Positions 18,173-27,851 are shown, counted from the stretch's first letter. The stretch is DNA of 64,000 nucleotides from Devosia salina (GCF_019504385.1 NZ_CP080590.1:1778001-1842000); one strand, 5' to 3'. Notes: generated by a model not told the origin, from the sequence alone. Translations and numbers: made by a program.

Positions 18173-20794
18173 TCAGAACGGCACGTCTTCGGAGCTATCG
18201 GTCTTTTTGGCGGCTGTCTTCTTTGCCGGGGCCTTCTTGGTTGGCGCCTTTTTGGCAGCCGGCTTCTTTGCCGCGGCCTTTTTCGCCGGCGCCTTTTTCT
18301 TGCCGCCGGTAGCCTCGGCCCGCGCCGCGATCAGGGCAATCGCCTGTTCCAGCGTCACATCCTCGGGCTTCAGGTCCTTGGGCAGCGTCGCATTGACCTT
18401 ACCCTGGTTCACATAGGGCCCATAACGGCCGGCGCGGACGGTGATCGGCCCACCGTCATGCTCGAAGGTCTGGATCGCCGCCACCGCAGCACCGCCCCGG
18501 CCCCCACGGCCACCACTGGCCGCCTTCTGTGCGATCAGATCCACGGCCCGGTTGAGGCCAACCGTGAACACCTCTTCCACATCGGGCAGATTGGCATATT
18601 TGCCGTCATGCAGCAGGAAGGGCCCATAGCGCCCCAGCCCTGCCGAAATCGGGAGACCGGTTTCCGGATGCAGGCCCACTTCGCGCGGCAGCGAGAGCAG
18701 TTGCAGCGCCTTCTCAAGCGTCAGGCTCGCCGCATCCCAGCCCTTGGGAAGCGAGGAGCGCTTGGGCTCCTTGCCCTCGCCCAATTGCACATACGGGCCG
18801 AAGCGCCCGGACTTGAGGAACACTTCTTCGCCGCTTTCAGGGTCGGTGCCGAGCACGCCATCCCCGGCAGCCGCTTCCGAGGACTGGCCCGTGGCCGCGT
18901 CCGAGAGTTGCATCGTGTGCTTGCATTCGGGATAGTTTGAACAGCCGATAAAGGCGCCAAACTTGCCGAGCTTGAGCGACAGAGTGCCAGTGCCGCAGGT
19001 CGGGCACTTGCGCGGGTCGGACCCGTCTTCGCGCGCCGGGAAGATGTGGTCGGCGAGCATGTCGTTGAGTGCGTCGAGCACTTCGGAGACGCGCAGGTCC
19101 TTGATCTCTTCGGTCGCGACCGTGAAATCCCTCCAGAAGTCGCGGAGCAGCACCTTGTAGTCGAGCTCGCCGGCGGAGACCTGGTCGAGTTGCTCTTCCA
19201 GATGCGCCGTAAACCCATATTCGACATAGCGCGAGAAGAAGCTCTCGAGGAACGACGTCACGATCCGGCCGCGATCCTCGGGATGCAGCGCCTTGCCCTC
19301 GAGCTTGACGTAATCGCGGTCCTTGAGCGTGGTCAGCGTCGCGGCATAGGTGGACGGCCGGCCGATGCCCAGCTCTTCCATCTTCTTGATCAGGCTCGCT
19401 TCGGTATATCGCGCCGGCGGCTGGGTAAAATGCTGCTCGATCTCGACTTTCTTCAGGTCTGGCTTGTCACCGACCTTGAGCGGCGGCAGTTCGCGGCCGT
19501 CTTCATCGTCCTCGTCGCCATCGCTCTTTGCCTCGACGCCATAAAGCGTCAGGAATCCCGGGAAGGTGACAACCGAGCCGGTTGCGCGGAGCGCCACGGC
19601 GCGGCCCGGCACGTTGACAGCAATGTCGACGCTGGTCCGGTCGATCTCCGCCGAGGCCATCTGGCTCGCCAGCGTCCGCTTCCAGATCAGGCCATAGAGC
19701 TTGGCCTGGTCCGCATCGAGATTGAGGCTCTCGGGCCGCTTGAACATGTCGGTGGGGCGAATGGCCTCGTGCGCTTCCTGCGCATTCTTCGCCTTGGTCT
19801 GGTAGATGCGCGCCTTTTCCGGGAGATACTCCTCGCCGAAATACTTCCCGATCACCGAGCGCGCCATGGCAATGCCTTCCGGCGCCATCTGCACCGCGTC
19901 GGTACGCATATAGGTGATCAGCCCGTCCTCGTAGAGCCGCTGGGCGATCTGCATTGTCCGGTTGGGCGAAAGCCCCAGCCGCGACGATGCATCCTGCTGC
20001 AGGGACGACGTGGTGAATGGCGCGTAAGGGTTACGCTTGGTGGGCTTCTTTTCGACGTTCGACACATTGAACTGACCGGCTTCGATCAGTTTCTTGAGCG
20101 CCGCCGCATCCTCGCCCGTCTTGATGTCGAGCTTGTCTGTCTTCTTGCCGTCCACCGAAAAAAGCCGCGCGAGGAAATTCTTGCCGCCCTGCGCCAGCTG
20201 CGCTTCGACCGACCAGTACTCATCGGGCCGGAATTTCTCGATTTCGCGTTCGCGGTCGGAGACCAGCCTCAGGGCGACCGACTGCACGCGGCCCGCCGAG
20301 CGAGAACCGGGCAGCTTCCGCCAGAGGATAGGCGAGAGCGTAAAGCCCACCAGATAGTCAAGCGCCCGGCGCGCCAGATAGGCGTCCACCAGCGGCATGT
20401 CGATGTCGCGCGGCTTGGCCATGGCCGCCGTCACGGCGTCCTTGGTGATGGCGTTGAACACCACGCGCTGGACCGGAATGTCTTTCTTCAGCGCCTTCTT
20501 GGCGCGCAGCACGTCCAGAATGTGCCAGGAAATCGCCTCGCCTTCGCGGTCAGGGTCGGTCGCCAGGATCAGCCCATCGGCCCCCTTCAGCGCCGAGGCA
20601 ATGTCGGCGACGCGCTTTTTTGCCGCTGTGTCGACTTCCCAGGACATGGCGAAATCTTCGTCCGGACGGACGGAACCGTCCTTGGCCGGCAGGTCGCGGA
20701 TATGGCCGAAGCTGGCCAGGACCTCATAATCCTTGCCCAGATATTTGTTGATTGTCTTGGCTTTAGCCGGACTTTCAACGACGACGACCTTCAT
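18173..20794 (-). CDS. topA: DNA topoisomerase I
   Basis: The 873-residue type IA enzyme relaxes negative supercoils. The Toprim domain opens VVESPAKAKTINKYLG with DPDREGEAI near residue 112; the active-site Tyr is in LITYMRTDA near residue 300. One four-Cys zinc unit remains, CPTCGTGTLSLKLGKFGAFIGC..C near residue 610, and later ribbons are degenerate. The last 50 residues are an alanine-lysine tail (KKAPAKKAAAKK) typical of the order and likely a nonspecific DNA-binding tail. The gene is inverted relative to the usual rhizobial order. Confidence 0.97.
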   Translation of the reverse strand: MKVVVVESPAKAKTINKYLGKDYEVLASFGHIRDLPAKDGSVRPDEDFAMSWEVDTAAKKRVADIASALKGADGLILATDPDREGEAISWHILDVLRAKKALKKDIPVQRVVFNAITKDAVTAAMAKPRDIDMPLVDAYLARRALDYLVGFTLSPILWRKLPGSRSAGRVQSVALRLVSDREREIEKFRPDEYWSVEAQLAQGGKNFLARLFSVDGKKTDKLDIKTGEDAAALKKLIEAGQFNVSNVEKKPTKRNPYAPFTTSSLQQDASSRLGLSPNRTMQIAQRLYEDGLITYMRTDAVQMAPEGIAMARSVIGKYFGEEYLPEKARIYQTKAKNAQEAHEAIRPTDMFKRPESLNLDADQAKLYGLIWKRTLASQMASAEIDRTSVDIAVNVPGRAVALRATGSVVTFPGFLTLYGVEAKSDGDEDDEDGRELPPLKVGDKPDLKKVEIEQHFTQPPARYTEASLIKKMEELGIGRPSTYAATLTTLKDRDYVKLEGKALHPEDRGRIVTSFLESFFSRYVEYGFTAHLEEQLDQVSAGELDYKVLLRDFWRDFTVATEEIKDLRVSEVLDALNDMLADHIFPAREDGSDPRKCPTCGTGTLSLKLGKFGAFIGCSNYPECKHTMQLSDAATGQSSEAAAGDGVLGTDPESGEEVFLKSGRFGPYVQLGEGKEPKRSSLPKGWDAASLTLEKALQLLSLPREVGLHPETGLPISAGLGRYGPFLLHDGKYANLPDVEEVFTVGLNRAVDLIAQKAASGGRGGRGGAAVAAIQTFEHDGGPITVRAGRYGPYVNQGKVNATLPKDLKPEDVTLEQAIALIAARAEATGGKKKAPAKKAAAKKPAAKKAPTKKAPAKKTAAKKTDSSEDVPF

Positions 20795-20832
20795 TCGGAT
20801 ATCCGTTCCGCAACAGCATTCAAAGAGCGCGC

Positions 20833-20861
20833 AACATGGTGAAGGCGCCAGCCGGTGTCAA
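20833..20861 (-). promoter_or_regulatory. Likely topA promoter
   Basis: On the minus strand TTGACA (20856-20861) and CATGTT (20833-20838) are separated by 17 bases, a good sigma-70 pair. It would start transcription about 30 bases before the topA ATG. Confidence 0.5.
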
Positions 20862-20892
20862 CGGGGAGCCCCGGCAGCCGTATTTTCACTTC

Positions 20893-20928
20893 ATCGGTAT
20901 TCGCCGATAGAGGGCTTGCACAAGCCCT
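20893..20928. promoter_or_regulatory. Two adjacent perfect hairpins between topA and the aldo/keto reductase
   Basis: ATCGG (20893-20897) pairs with CCGAT (20904-20908); two bases later AGGGCTTG (20911-20918) pairs with CAAGCCCT (20921-20928). They lie in a 260-base divergent gap, upstream of the topA promoter, and may be operators or RNA structures of a reductase leader. No T-run follows. Confidence 0.4.
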
Positions 20929-21054
20929 TCCATACATGCTCTGCTGTTGTTGCGCGTTCTGCGCCTCGCCACAGCACCAATATCTCTGAATGCGACGCAC
21001 CCTGCTTGCCTGCGGAGGTCGCCTCGCGTTCACGGCAATCGAGGAGAATCTTCA

Positions 21055-22080
21055 ATGCAATATCGCAAGCTTGGAAACAGTGGGGCCGTCGTCTCGCATC
21101 TCTGCCTCGGCACCATGACCTTCGGCGCGGAATCCGACGAGGCCACGTCCAACGCATTGATGAACGCCTATGTCGAGGCAGGCGGCAATTTTCTCGACAC
21201 CGCAGATGTCTATTCGGCGGGCACTTCGGAGGAAATCGTCGGCCGCTGGCTGAAGTCGCGAAAACTGCGTGATCTCGTCATCGCCACCAAGGGCCGTTTC
21301 CCCATGGGCGATGGCCCCAATCATATCGGTCTGTCGCGCAAGCATCTTGTCGAGGCCCTTGAGGCCTCGCTCAAACGCCTCGGCGTCGAGCAGATCGACC
21401 TCTACCAGATGCACGCCTGGGACGCGCTGACCCCGATCGAGGAGACGCTGCGCTTTCTCGACGACGCGGTCAGCGCCGGCAAGATCGCCTATTATGGCTT
21501 TTCCAATTTCCTCGGCTGGCAACTGACCAAGGCCGTCTGGATCGCCAAGGCGCAGGGCTTTGCCCCACCGGTCACGCTGCAGCCGCAATACAACCTGCTG
21601 GTCCGCGACATCGAGCACGAGATCGTCCCGGCCTGCCAGGACGCGGGCATGGGCCTGCTGCCCTGGTCGCCCCTTGGCGGTGGCTGGCTGTCCGGAAAAT
21701 ACAAGCGCGACCAGATGCCCACCGGGGCCACGCGCCTCGGTGAAAATCCCAAGCGCGGCATGGAGGCCTTCGAGGCCCGCAATGCCAAATCCCGCACCTG
21801 GGAGATAATCGGCGCGGTCGAAGATATCGCCAAGGCGCATGGCGTCAGCATGGCGCAGGTCGCCCTGGCCTGGACCGCCGCGCAGCCGGCTGTAACCTCG
21901 GTGATCCTGGGCGCACGCACCAGCGAGCAGCTCCTGGACAATCTCGGCTCGGCCGACCTGACATTGACGGCCGAGGAACTGCATCGGCTCGATACGGTCA
22001 GCAAGCCCGAAATGGCCGACTACCCCTATGGCACCGGCGGCATCAATCAGCGGCATCGCAAGATCGAAGGCGGCCGCTGA
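21055..22080 (+). CDS. Aldo/keto reductase
   Basis: A 341-residue NADPH-dependent TIM-barrel oxidoreductase. The catalytic set is visible: DTADVYSAGTSEEIVG (Asp, Tyr) near residues 45-60, VIATKGRF (Lys) near 80, and YQMHAWD (His) near 122; the cofactor-binding end is VILGARTSEQLLDNLGS near 290. The ATG at 21055 has a GAGGAG upstream and starts the family consensus MQYRKLGNSG. Substrate unknown. Confidence 0.92.
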   Translation: MQYRKLGNSGAVVSHLCLGTMTFGAESDEATSNALMNAYVEAGGNFLDTADVYSAGTSEEIVGRWLKSRKLRDLVIATKGRFPMGDGPNHIGLSRKHLVEALEASLKRLGVEQIDLYQMHAWDALTPIEETLRFLDDAVSAGKIAYYGFSNFLGWQLTKAVWIAKAQGFAPPVTLQPQYNLLVRDIEHEIVPACQDAGMGLLPWSPLGGGWLSGKYKRDQMPTGATRLGENPKRGMEAFEARNAKSRTWEIIGAVEDIAKAHGVSMAQVALAWTAAQPAVTSVILGARTSEQLLDNLGSADLTLTAEELHRLDTVSKPEMADYPYGTGGINQRHRKIEGGR

Positions 22081-22146
22081 GATACGCCCGGCCCCGCCGC
22101 AAGGCGCGGTGGGGCCGCTTTCACACTTGCCCTTGCCCCGGCAACA

Positions 22147-23184
22147 ATGGTGTTTATGGGCGCAATGACCGACCTAGCCGCATCCCTGATTCCCGACCTC
22201 GACCTTTCCACCCGCAACACGCTGGCATTGCGGGCCAGGTCGCGCTTCGGACTGGAAATCACGGAAGCCGAAATGCTGCCGGCGCTGTTCGAATATGCCG
22301 CAGGTCAAGGACTGCCGGTCCGCGTCCTGGGAGGCGGTAGCAATGTCGTGCTCTCCGAGGTCTTCGAGGGGATCACCGCGCTCCTCGCCCTTTCCGGCCG
22401 CCGGACCAGAGAGGAAAGCGATACCCAGGTTCTGGTCGAGGCGGCCGCGGGGGAAACCTGGCATGACCTTGTCACCTGGACCGTGGACCAAGGGCTTGGC
22501 GGCCTCGAAAACCTCGCCCTGATCCCGGGCACTGCGGGCGCGGCCCCTGTGCAGAATATCGGCGCCTATGGGGCCGAACTGGCAGACTATTTCCATTCCC
22601 TCGATGCCTATGACCGCCAGACTGGTGAAACTGCGGTGTTCGATCGGGCCGAGTGCGGTTTTGCCTACCGCGACAGCCGCTTCAAGCAGCAGCCGAACCG
22701 CTATGTGGTGCTTGCGATCCGGCTTGCCCTGACCCGGCACTGGCGGCCTAATCTGGGCTTTGCGGGACTTTCGGAATTGTCGGGCTCGGCCGATCTCTCA
22801 CCGCGCCTCGTCATGGACCGGGTCATCGCCCTCAGGACCAGCAAACTGCCGGACTGGAGGGTGAACCCCAATGCCGGGTCCTTTTTCCAGAACCCGATCG
22901 TGCCGATTGAGGCGGCTGAACCCATTCTCGCCGAATTCCCCGCGGCGCCGAGCTATCCACAACCCGATGGGCTGACCAAGCTGTCTGCCGGCTGGCTCAT
23001 CGAAAAAAGCGGCCTCAAGGGGTTTCGCATGGGGCCCGTCGGCATGTCCGAGCGGCACGCTCTTGTCGTGGTCAACCACGGCGGCGCGACCCAGTCCGAC
23101 GTTGCCGCCCTGGCCAGTCACGTCAAATCGGCCGTAAAGGACCGCTTCGGCGTGCTGTTGCACGAAGAGCCGATCTTCCTCTGA
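22147..23184 (+). CDS. murB: UDP-N-acetylenolpyruvoylglucosamine reductase, type I (E. coli-like)
   Basis: MurB reduces UDP-GlcNAc-enolpyruvate to UDP-MurNAc. The 345-residue protein has NTLALRARSRF near residue 20, the FAD motif RVLGGGSNVVLSE near 58, IPGTAGAAPVQNIGAYG near 125, the catalytic Arg in AYRDSRFK near 178, Ser in NPNAGSFFQNP near 240, and a terminal Glu in HEEPIFL. This is the type I form; members of the order usually carry a type II MurB in the ftsQ-murC cluster. Start could also be at 22156 or 22165 (ATG codons in frame). Confidence 0.85.
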   Translation: MVFMGAMTDLAASLIPDLDLSTRNTLALRARSRFGLEITEAEMLPALFEYAAGQGLPVRVLGGGSNVVLSEVFEGITALLALSGRRTREESDTQVLVEAAAGETWHDLVTWTVDQGLGGLENLALIPGTAGAAPVQNIGAYGAELADYFHSLDAYDRQTGETAVFDRAECGFAYRDSRFKQQPNRYVVLAIRLALTRHWRPNLGFAGLSELSGSADLSPRLVMDRVIALRTSKLPDWRVNPNAGSFFQNPIVPIEAAEPILAEFPAAPSYPQPDGLTKLSAGWLIEKSGLKGFRMGPVGMSERHALVVVNHGGATQSDVAALASHVKSAVKDRFGVLLHEEPIFL

Positions 23185-24306
23185 TCAACTGTGGCGCAGC
23201 GCCACCAGTTGTCCGCTCGACCACTCGACCTGCCCACCGATATCGAGCTCCAGCAGCAGGATCTGCATGGCATGAGGGGCGATTCCGGTCTGGGCAATCA
23301 ACTCGTCGACCTCTATCGGAGCCGAGCTCAACGCGCCCAGCAACCGTCCGCGATCGTCTGCTGCCGGCTCACTGTCCGCCACAGGCTCTCCGTCCGGTCG
23401 CCATTCCGGGTCGAACAGGGCGCTGCGAGCGGGGTCGGCACTGCCGAGCACTTCGATGATGTCTTCGGCATTGGTCACCAGCCGCGCCCCCTGCTGGATC
23501 AGCGCATTGCCGCCCTCGGCGCGAGGATCGAGCGGCGAACCGGGCACGGCAAACAGGTCGCGGTTCTGCTCGAGCGCCAGTCGTGCCGTGATCAGCGATC
23601 CCGAACGCTTGGCGGCCTCCACCACCACAATGCCCAGCGACAGACCGGATACCAGCCGGTTACGCCTGGGAAAGTCCCGAGACCGGGGTTCCCAGCCAAG
23701 CGGCATCTCGGTCAGCAGCGCCCCGCCACTGTCCAGGATGTCATGAGCCAGGGGTATGTTCTCATCGGGATAGATGCGATCGAACCCGCCCGCGAGGACC
23801 GCCACCGTACCAGTGGCAAGGCTGGCGCGGTGGGCCGCCGTGTCGATGCCCCGTGCCAGCCCCGAAACGACGGTATATCCGCGTTCGCCCAGTTCGGATG
23901 CCAGCAGCCGGGTCATCTTGATACCCGCCGACGAGGCATTGCGGGCTCCGACAATGCCGACGGTCCGCCGCCAGTCGAGATGTTCGCCGCCGGCCAGGGT
24001 GATCAGGGGCGGCGCGCCGGAAATGTGCAACAGATGTGCGGGATAATCCGGCTCACCCTCCGCCACAAGGCGCGCTCCGTACCGCGTGAGGCCCGCAATC
24101 TCGTCTTCGGCACGGGCCTGGCTGATGGGGTTGAGCGGCTTGCCGGCCTTGCGACTCAACTCCGGCAACGCCTCAATCGCCGCTTCCGCCGAGCCGAACC
24201 GGTTGAGCAATTGCCGGAACGTGACCGGGCCGACATTGTCGGTTCTGATCAGCCGTAGCCAGGCAATGCGTTGGGCCGGCGTGAGCACTTTGGTCACTCG
24301 GCCCAT
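23185..24306 (-). CDS. dprA: DNA-processing protein DprA
   Basis: DprA loads RecA on incoming single-stranded DNA during transformation. The 373-residue protein has a SAM-like N-terminal helical part (LTPAQRIAWLRLIRTDNVGP), the Rossmann core with VGIVGARNASSAG near residue 118, SGLARGIDTAAHRASL near 150, AVLAGGFDRIYPDEN near 175, and a C-terminal winged-helix after residue 300. The start at 24306 gives the family length. It ends directly at the murB stop and follows plsY by five bases. Confidence 0.93.
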   Translation of the reverse strand: MGRVTKVLTPAQRIAWLRLIRTDNVGPVTFRQLLNRFGSAEAAIEALPELSRKAGKPLNPISQARAEDEIAGLTRYGARLVAEGEPDYPAHLLHISGAPPLITLAGGEHLDWRRTVGIVGARNASSAGIKMTRLLASELGERGYTVVSGLARGIDTAAHRASLATGTVAVLAGGFDRIYPDENIPLAHDILDSGGALLTEMPLGWEPRSRDFPRRNRLVSGLSLGIVVVEAAKRSGSLITARLALEQNRDLFAVPGSPLDPRAEGGNALIQQGARLVTNAEDIIEVLGSADPARSALFDPEWRPDGEPVADSEPAADDRGRLLGALSSAPIEVDELIAQTGIAPHAMQILLLELDIGGQVEWSSGQLVALRHS

Positions 24307-24311
24307 CGGCT

Positions 24312-24920
24312 TCAGCCCGCCTTCTTGCTGCCGCCAATGGTCGGCTCGGTCCCTTTGAGCAGTCGCCCGATATTCTCGCGGTGCTGAAAGAACAGCAGCA
24401 GCGCCAGTCCCGCCACCACCAAGGCGAGCCGTTCGCCGGAAAACACATAGGCAAAGATCGGCGCTGTCGCCGCAGCCGTCAGCGCCGCAAGCGAAGAAAT
24501 CTTGCGGGTGAAGGCAATCAGCAGCCACACGGCACAGAAAATCAGCCCCACCGGCCAGCTGAGCGCGAGCGTCGAGCCGATCATCACGGCAACACCCTTG
24601 CCACCCTTGAACCCGATCCAGACCGGGAAGCAATGGCCCAGAAAGGCCCCGACGGCGGCCAGCCGCGCCGCGTCCTCACCCCAGAAATAGCGGGCGACCA
24701 GGATGGGTGCCACGGCCTTGAGCGCGTCGAGCACCAGGGTCGCCGCCGCGATCGGCCGATTGCCGGTCCGCAGGACATTGGTCGCGCCAATATTGCCCGA
24801 GCCGATCGAACGGATATCCCCGAGGCCCGCTGCCCCGGTCAGGATCAGCCCAAAGGGAATCGAACCGGACAGGTATCCCAGCACCAGGGCCATGATCAGA
24901 GGCAGAATTTCAGCTGGCAT
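24312..24920 (-). CDS. plsY: Glycerol-3-phosphate acyltransferase PlsY
   Basis: PlsY makes lysophosphatidic acid from acyl phosphate and glycerol-3-phosphate at the inner membrane. The 202-residue protein has five membrane segments and the three family motifs: SGNIGATNVLR near residue 38, GHCFPVWIGFKGGKGVA near 100, and the AFTRKISSLA loop near 140. An AAGGAGAGG stands upstream of the ATG at 24920. It is upstream of dprA in the same operon and divergent from rnr. Confidence 0.95.
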   Translation of the reverse strand: MPAEILPLIMALVLGYLSGSIPFGLILTGAAGLGDIRSIGSGNIGATNVLRTGNRPIAAATLVLDALKAVAPILVARYFWGEDAARLAAVGAFLGHCFPVWIGFKGGKGVAVMIGSTLALSWPVGLIFCAVWLLIAFTRKISSLAALTAAATAPIFAYVFSGERLALVVAGLALLLFFQHRENIGRLLKGTEPTIGGSKKAG

Positions 24921-25080
24921 GAACGCGACCTCTCCTTGCGGCGTTGTGCCAAGGTCTAGCCTTTCGCCGGGCGATGTCACAAGGGGGTGAACCCATTTCC
25001 GCACCGGTGGGCTCGGCAGCCGGTTTGGCAAAGCGCGGCCGATCCCCTACATAGAGTGAAAATTTCAAGAACATCACTTC

Positions 25081-27360
25081 ATGGCAAAGACCCCAAAAAA
25101 CAAGAATACCTCCGGCCCGAAGCGCCCGCGCCTGCCGGTGGCCGATCGGCTGCCCTCGCGCGAGCAACTGCTTGAGGCACTGGCCCAGCAGGACGACATC
25201 AAGGGCAAGCGCGACCTCGCCAAGGTCTTCGGCATTCGCGGCGACCTCCGGCGCCCCTTCAAGGCCATGCTGGCAGAGCTTGAGGGCGAAGGCGTCATCA
25301 CGCGCACGCGCAAGGCCCTGCGCCGCACCGCCGCCCTGCCTCACGTCACCGTGCTCGACATTCCCGGCGATGCGGATCCGGACGATCTGCACGCCTTCCC
25401 GGCCCAATGGAACCCGGAAGAGGGCGAAACGCCCCGCGTGCGCGTGCTGACCGGCCCGCACGCCCGCGTCGTTCCGGCCCCCGGCGACCGCATTCTGGCC
25501 CGCATCGATGCCGGCGAGGAGGCGATTCCCGACTACACCGCCAAGCCCATGAAGGTGCTCGACAAGCCGCGTCGGGCCCATATCGGCATCGTCCGTCGGG
25601 ACGAGGACGGCGCCAGGTTGATCCCGGTCGACCGCAAGCAGAAGGAGATGCGCATTGCACTCGGCGACCTGGGCGAAGCCAGTGACGGCGATCTGGTCGA
25701 GGTCGAGGTCAAGTTCTCCGGCCGGTTGATGATTCCCCGCGCCAAGGTCACCAAGGTCGTCGGCAATCCCCATTCCGAGGGCGCGGTCTCGCTCATTGCC
25801 ATCCACAATCTCGAAATCCCGCATGTCTTCCCCCAAAGCGTCATCCGCGAGGCCGAGGAGGCCAGGGAAGCCACGCTCAAGGGTCGGGAAGACTGGCGCG
25901 ACCTGCCGCTGATCACCATCGATCCGGCCGACGCCAAGGACCATGACGACGCCGTTCACGCCGCGCCCGACGAGGATGAGAAGAATAGTGGCGGCTTTGT
26001 CGTCACCGTCGCCATCGCCGACGTCGCGGCCTATGTGCGACCGGGTACGGGTATGGATCGCGAAGCCTATGTTCGTGGTAATTCTGTCTATTTCCCCGAT
26101 CGCGTCGTACCCATGTTGCCCGAGCGCATTTCCAACGAATTGTGTTCGTTGAAGCAAGGCGAGCCCCGCGCGGCGCTTGCCGTGCGCATGGTACTCGGGC
26201 CCGACGGACGCAAGAGGAGCCACAGCTTTCACCGCATTCTCATGCGCTCTGCGGCCAAGCTCTCCTATCAGCAGGCCCAGGCAGCGATCGACGGCAATCC
26301 CGACGATCAGACCGGCCCGCTGCTCGACCCCATTCTACGCCCTCTCTGGACAGCCTATGCGGCCATGGCAAAGGCGCGCGATCAGCGCGGCCCTCTCGAC
26401 CTCGACCTGCCCGAGCGCAAGATCCTGCTCGACGACAAGGGCATGGTCCGCGACATCCATGTTCCCGAGCGTCTCGACGCGCATCGGCTCATCGAGGAAA
26501 TGATGATCGCCGCCAATGTGGCAGCGGCCGAGACGCTCGAGCAGAAGCGCAGCGAACTGCTCTACCGCGTCCACGACGAACCGTCCTCCGAGAAGCTCCA
26601 GGCCCTGCGTGACTTCCTCGGCTCGCTCGATATTGCGGTGAAGAAGTCCGACAGCGTCCGCGCCGCCGATTTCAACGGCATACTCGGCCAGGCCCGCAAG
26701 GCCGGCAATATCGAGCAAGTCAGCGAGATGGTGCTCCGCAGCCAGGCACAGGCCGAATATGCCGCCGAGAACTACGGTCATTTCGGTCTCAATCTCGACC
26801 GCTACGCCCATTTCACCTCCCCCATCCGCCGCTATGCCGATCTCATTGTCCACCGGGCCCTGATCAGGGCTCTGGGGCTGGGCGATGACGGGCTCTCCGA
26901 TCAGGAGGCAGCTAAGCTTCCCGGCATTGCCCAGCACATCTCTGCCACCGAGAGACGGGCCATGCTGGCCGAACGCGAAACCTCGGACCGCCTCCTGGCC
27001 CAGTTCCTGGCCGAACGCGTCGGCGCCCGTTTCATGGGGCGGATTTCCGGCATCACCCGCTCTGGGCTTTTCATCCGGCTGCTGGAAACCGGCGCGGACG
27101 GTTTCATCCCTGCATCCACGCTCGGCCAGGACTATTATCGCTTCGTCGAAGAGCGGCAGGCCATGATCGGCGAGCGCAGCGGCGAGACCTTTACCCTGGG
27201 CGACCGCGTGGAAGTTCGCCTGCTGGAGGCGGCACCGGTCGCCGGGGCGTTGCGGTTCGAGCTCCTGTCCGAAGGCAAGCGCGGCAATCCGCCACCTTCA
27301 AGGCGGCTGCGGAAGGGACCATCTAGAAGCTTCGGCCCCAAGGGCCGGAGAAAGAGATAG
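25081..27360 (+). CDS. rnr: Ribonuclease R
   Basis: RNase R is a 3'-5' exoribonuclease that degrades structured RNA and acts in rRNA and tmRNA quality control. The 759-residue protein has an N-terminal lysine/arginine-rich helix-turn-helix region, cold-shock domains, an RNB domain with the catalytic Asp cluster IDPADAKDHDDAVHA near residue 280, LHRALIRALG-type sequence near 600, a C-terminal S1 domain (GARFMGRISGITRSGLFIRL near 645) and a basic tail. There is no clear Shine-Dalgarno. Confidence 0.95.
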   Translation: MAKTPKNKNTSGPKRPRLPVADRLPSREQLLEALAQQDDIKGKRDLAKVFGIRGDLRRPFKAMLAELEGEGVITRTRKALRRTAALPHVTVLDIPGDADPDDLHAFPAQWNPEEGETPRVRVLTGPHARVVPAPGDRILARIDAGEEAIPDYTAKPMKVLDKPRRAHIGIVRRDEDGARLIPVDRKQKEMRIALGDLGEASDGDLVEVEVKFSGRLMIPRAKVTKVVGNPHSEGAVSLIAIHNLEIPHVFPQSVIREAEEAREATLKGREDWRDLPLITIDPADAKDHDDAVHAAPDEDEKNSGGFVVTVAIADVAAYVRPGTGMDREAYVRGNSVYFPDRVVPMLPERISNELCSLKQGEPRAALAVRMVLGPDGRKRSHSFHRILMRSAAKLSYQQAQAAIDGNPDDQTGPLLDPILRPLWTAYAAMAKARDQRGPLDLDLPERKILLDDKGMVRDIHVPERLDAHRLIEEMMIAANVAAAETLEQKRSELLYRVHDEPSSEKLQALRDFLGSLDIAVKKSDSVRAADFNGILGQARKAGNIEQVSEMVLRSQAQAEYAAENYGHFGLNLDRYAHFTSPIRRYADLIVHRALIRALGLGDDGLSDQEAAKLPGIAQHISATERRAMLAERETSDRLLAQFLAERVGARFMGRISGITRSGLFIRLLETGADGFIPASTLGQDYYRFVEERQAMIGERSGETFTLGDRVEVRLLEAAPVAGALRFELLSEGKRGNPPPSRRLRKGPSRSFGPKGRRKR

Positions 27361-27363
27361 CCG

Positions 27364-27762
27364 ATGACCGAGCAGACCCACACCCTTGACGATCGCAGCC
27401 TGCCTCAGGCGATGTGGCGGGGCGCCATGTGCCGCTGTCCGCATTGTGGTCAGGGCAAGATGTTTCGCGCCTATCTCAAGACCGCCGACCAATGCGATGT
27501 GTGTGGCGAAGAACTGAGCCATCATCGCGCCGACGACTTCCCGCCCTATATCGCGATCACCATTGTGGGTCACATCATCATCTTCCTGATGCTGCACCTG
27601 GACATGACCTACCATGTCCAGCCCATCACCTATGTCGTGACCATGATCCCGCTGGCCATCGTCCTGCCACTGGCCATGCTGCCCTCGATCAAGGGCGCCA
27701 TCGTCGGCCTGCAATGGGCCAACCGCATGTATGGCTTCGGCCCGTCGCGCAGCGCTGATTGA
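27364..27762 (+). CDS. DUF983 membrane protein
   Basis: A 132-residue protein with two membrane helices and an N-terminal zinc-ribbon-like CRCPHCGQGKMF (residues 23-34) and CDVCGEE pair. This family sits after rnr in many members of the order; its role is unknown. Its ATG starts three bases after the rnr stop. The last seven codons and the stop lie in a 31-base sequence that is repeated 80 bases further on. Confidence 0.88.
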   Translation: MTEQTHTLDDRSLPQAMWRGAMCRCPHCGQGKMFRAYLKTADQCDVCGEELSHHRADDFPPYIAITIVGHIIIFLMLHLDMTYHVQPITYVVTMIPLAIVLPLAMLPSIKGAIVGLQWANRMYGFGPSRSAD

Positions 27763-27851
27763 TCCAGTGGATCAATCAGAGGGACGAAGGCCCGGAGAGC
27801 TATGCTCGCAGGGCGGGTAGCCCGTCGCGCAGCGCCGATTGATCCAGTGGA
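27741..27851 (+). repeat. 31-base direct repeat (copies at 27741-27771 and 27821-27851)
   Basis: Copy A covers the end of the DUF983 gene and copy B lies exactly 80 bases downstream; 30 of 31 bases match (only 27756 and 27836 differ). Copy A also contains the start of a nine-base perfect hairpin, GATTGATCC (27757-27765) with GGATCAATC (27769-27777). A second perfect ten-base hairpin, GAAAGGCTCC (27878-27887) with GGAGCCTTTC (27891-27900), follows. The pattern suggests local duplication within a repetitive intergenic element. Confidence 0.7.

Noticed and set aside
19046..20842. 598-codon frame on the strand opposite to topA
   Set aside because: Antisense shadow of a GC-rich gene; topA has clear catalytic motifs and the frame has none.
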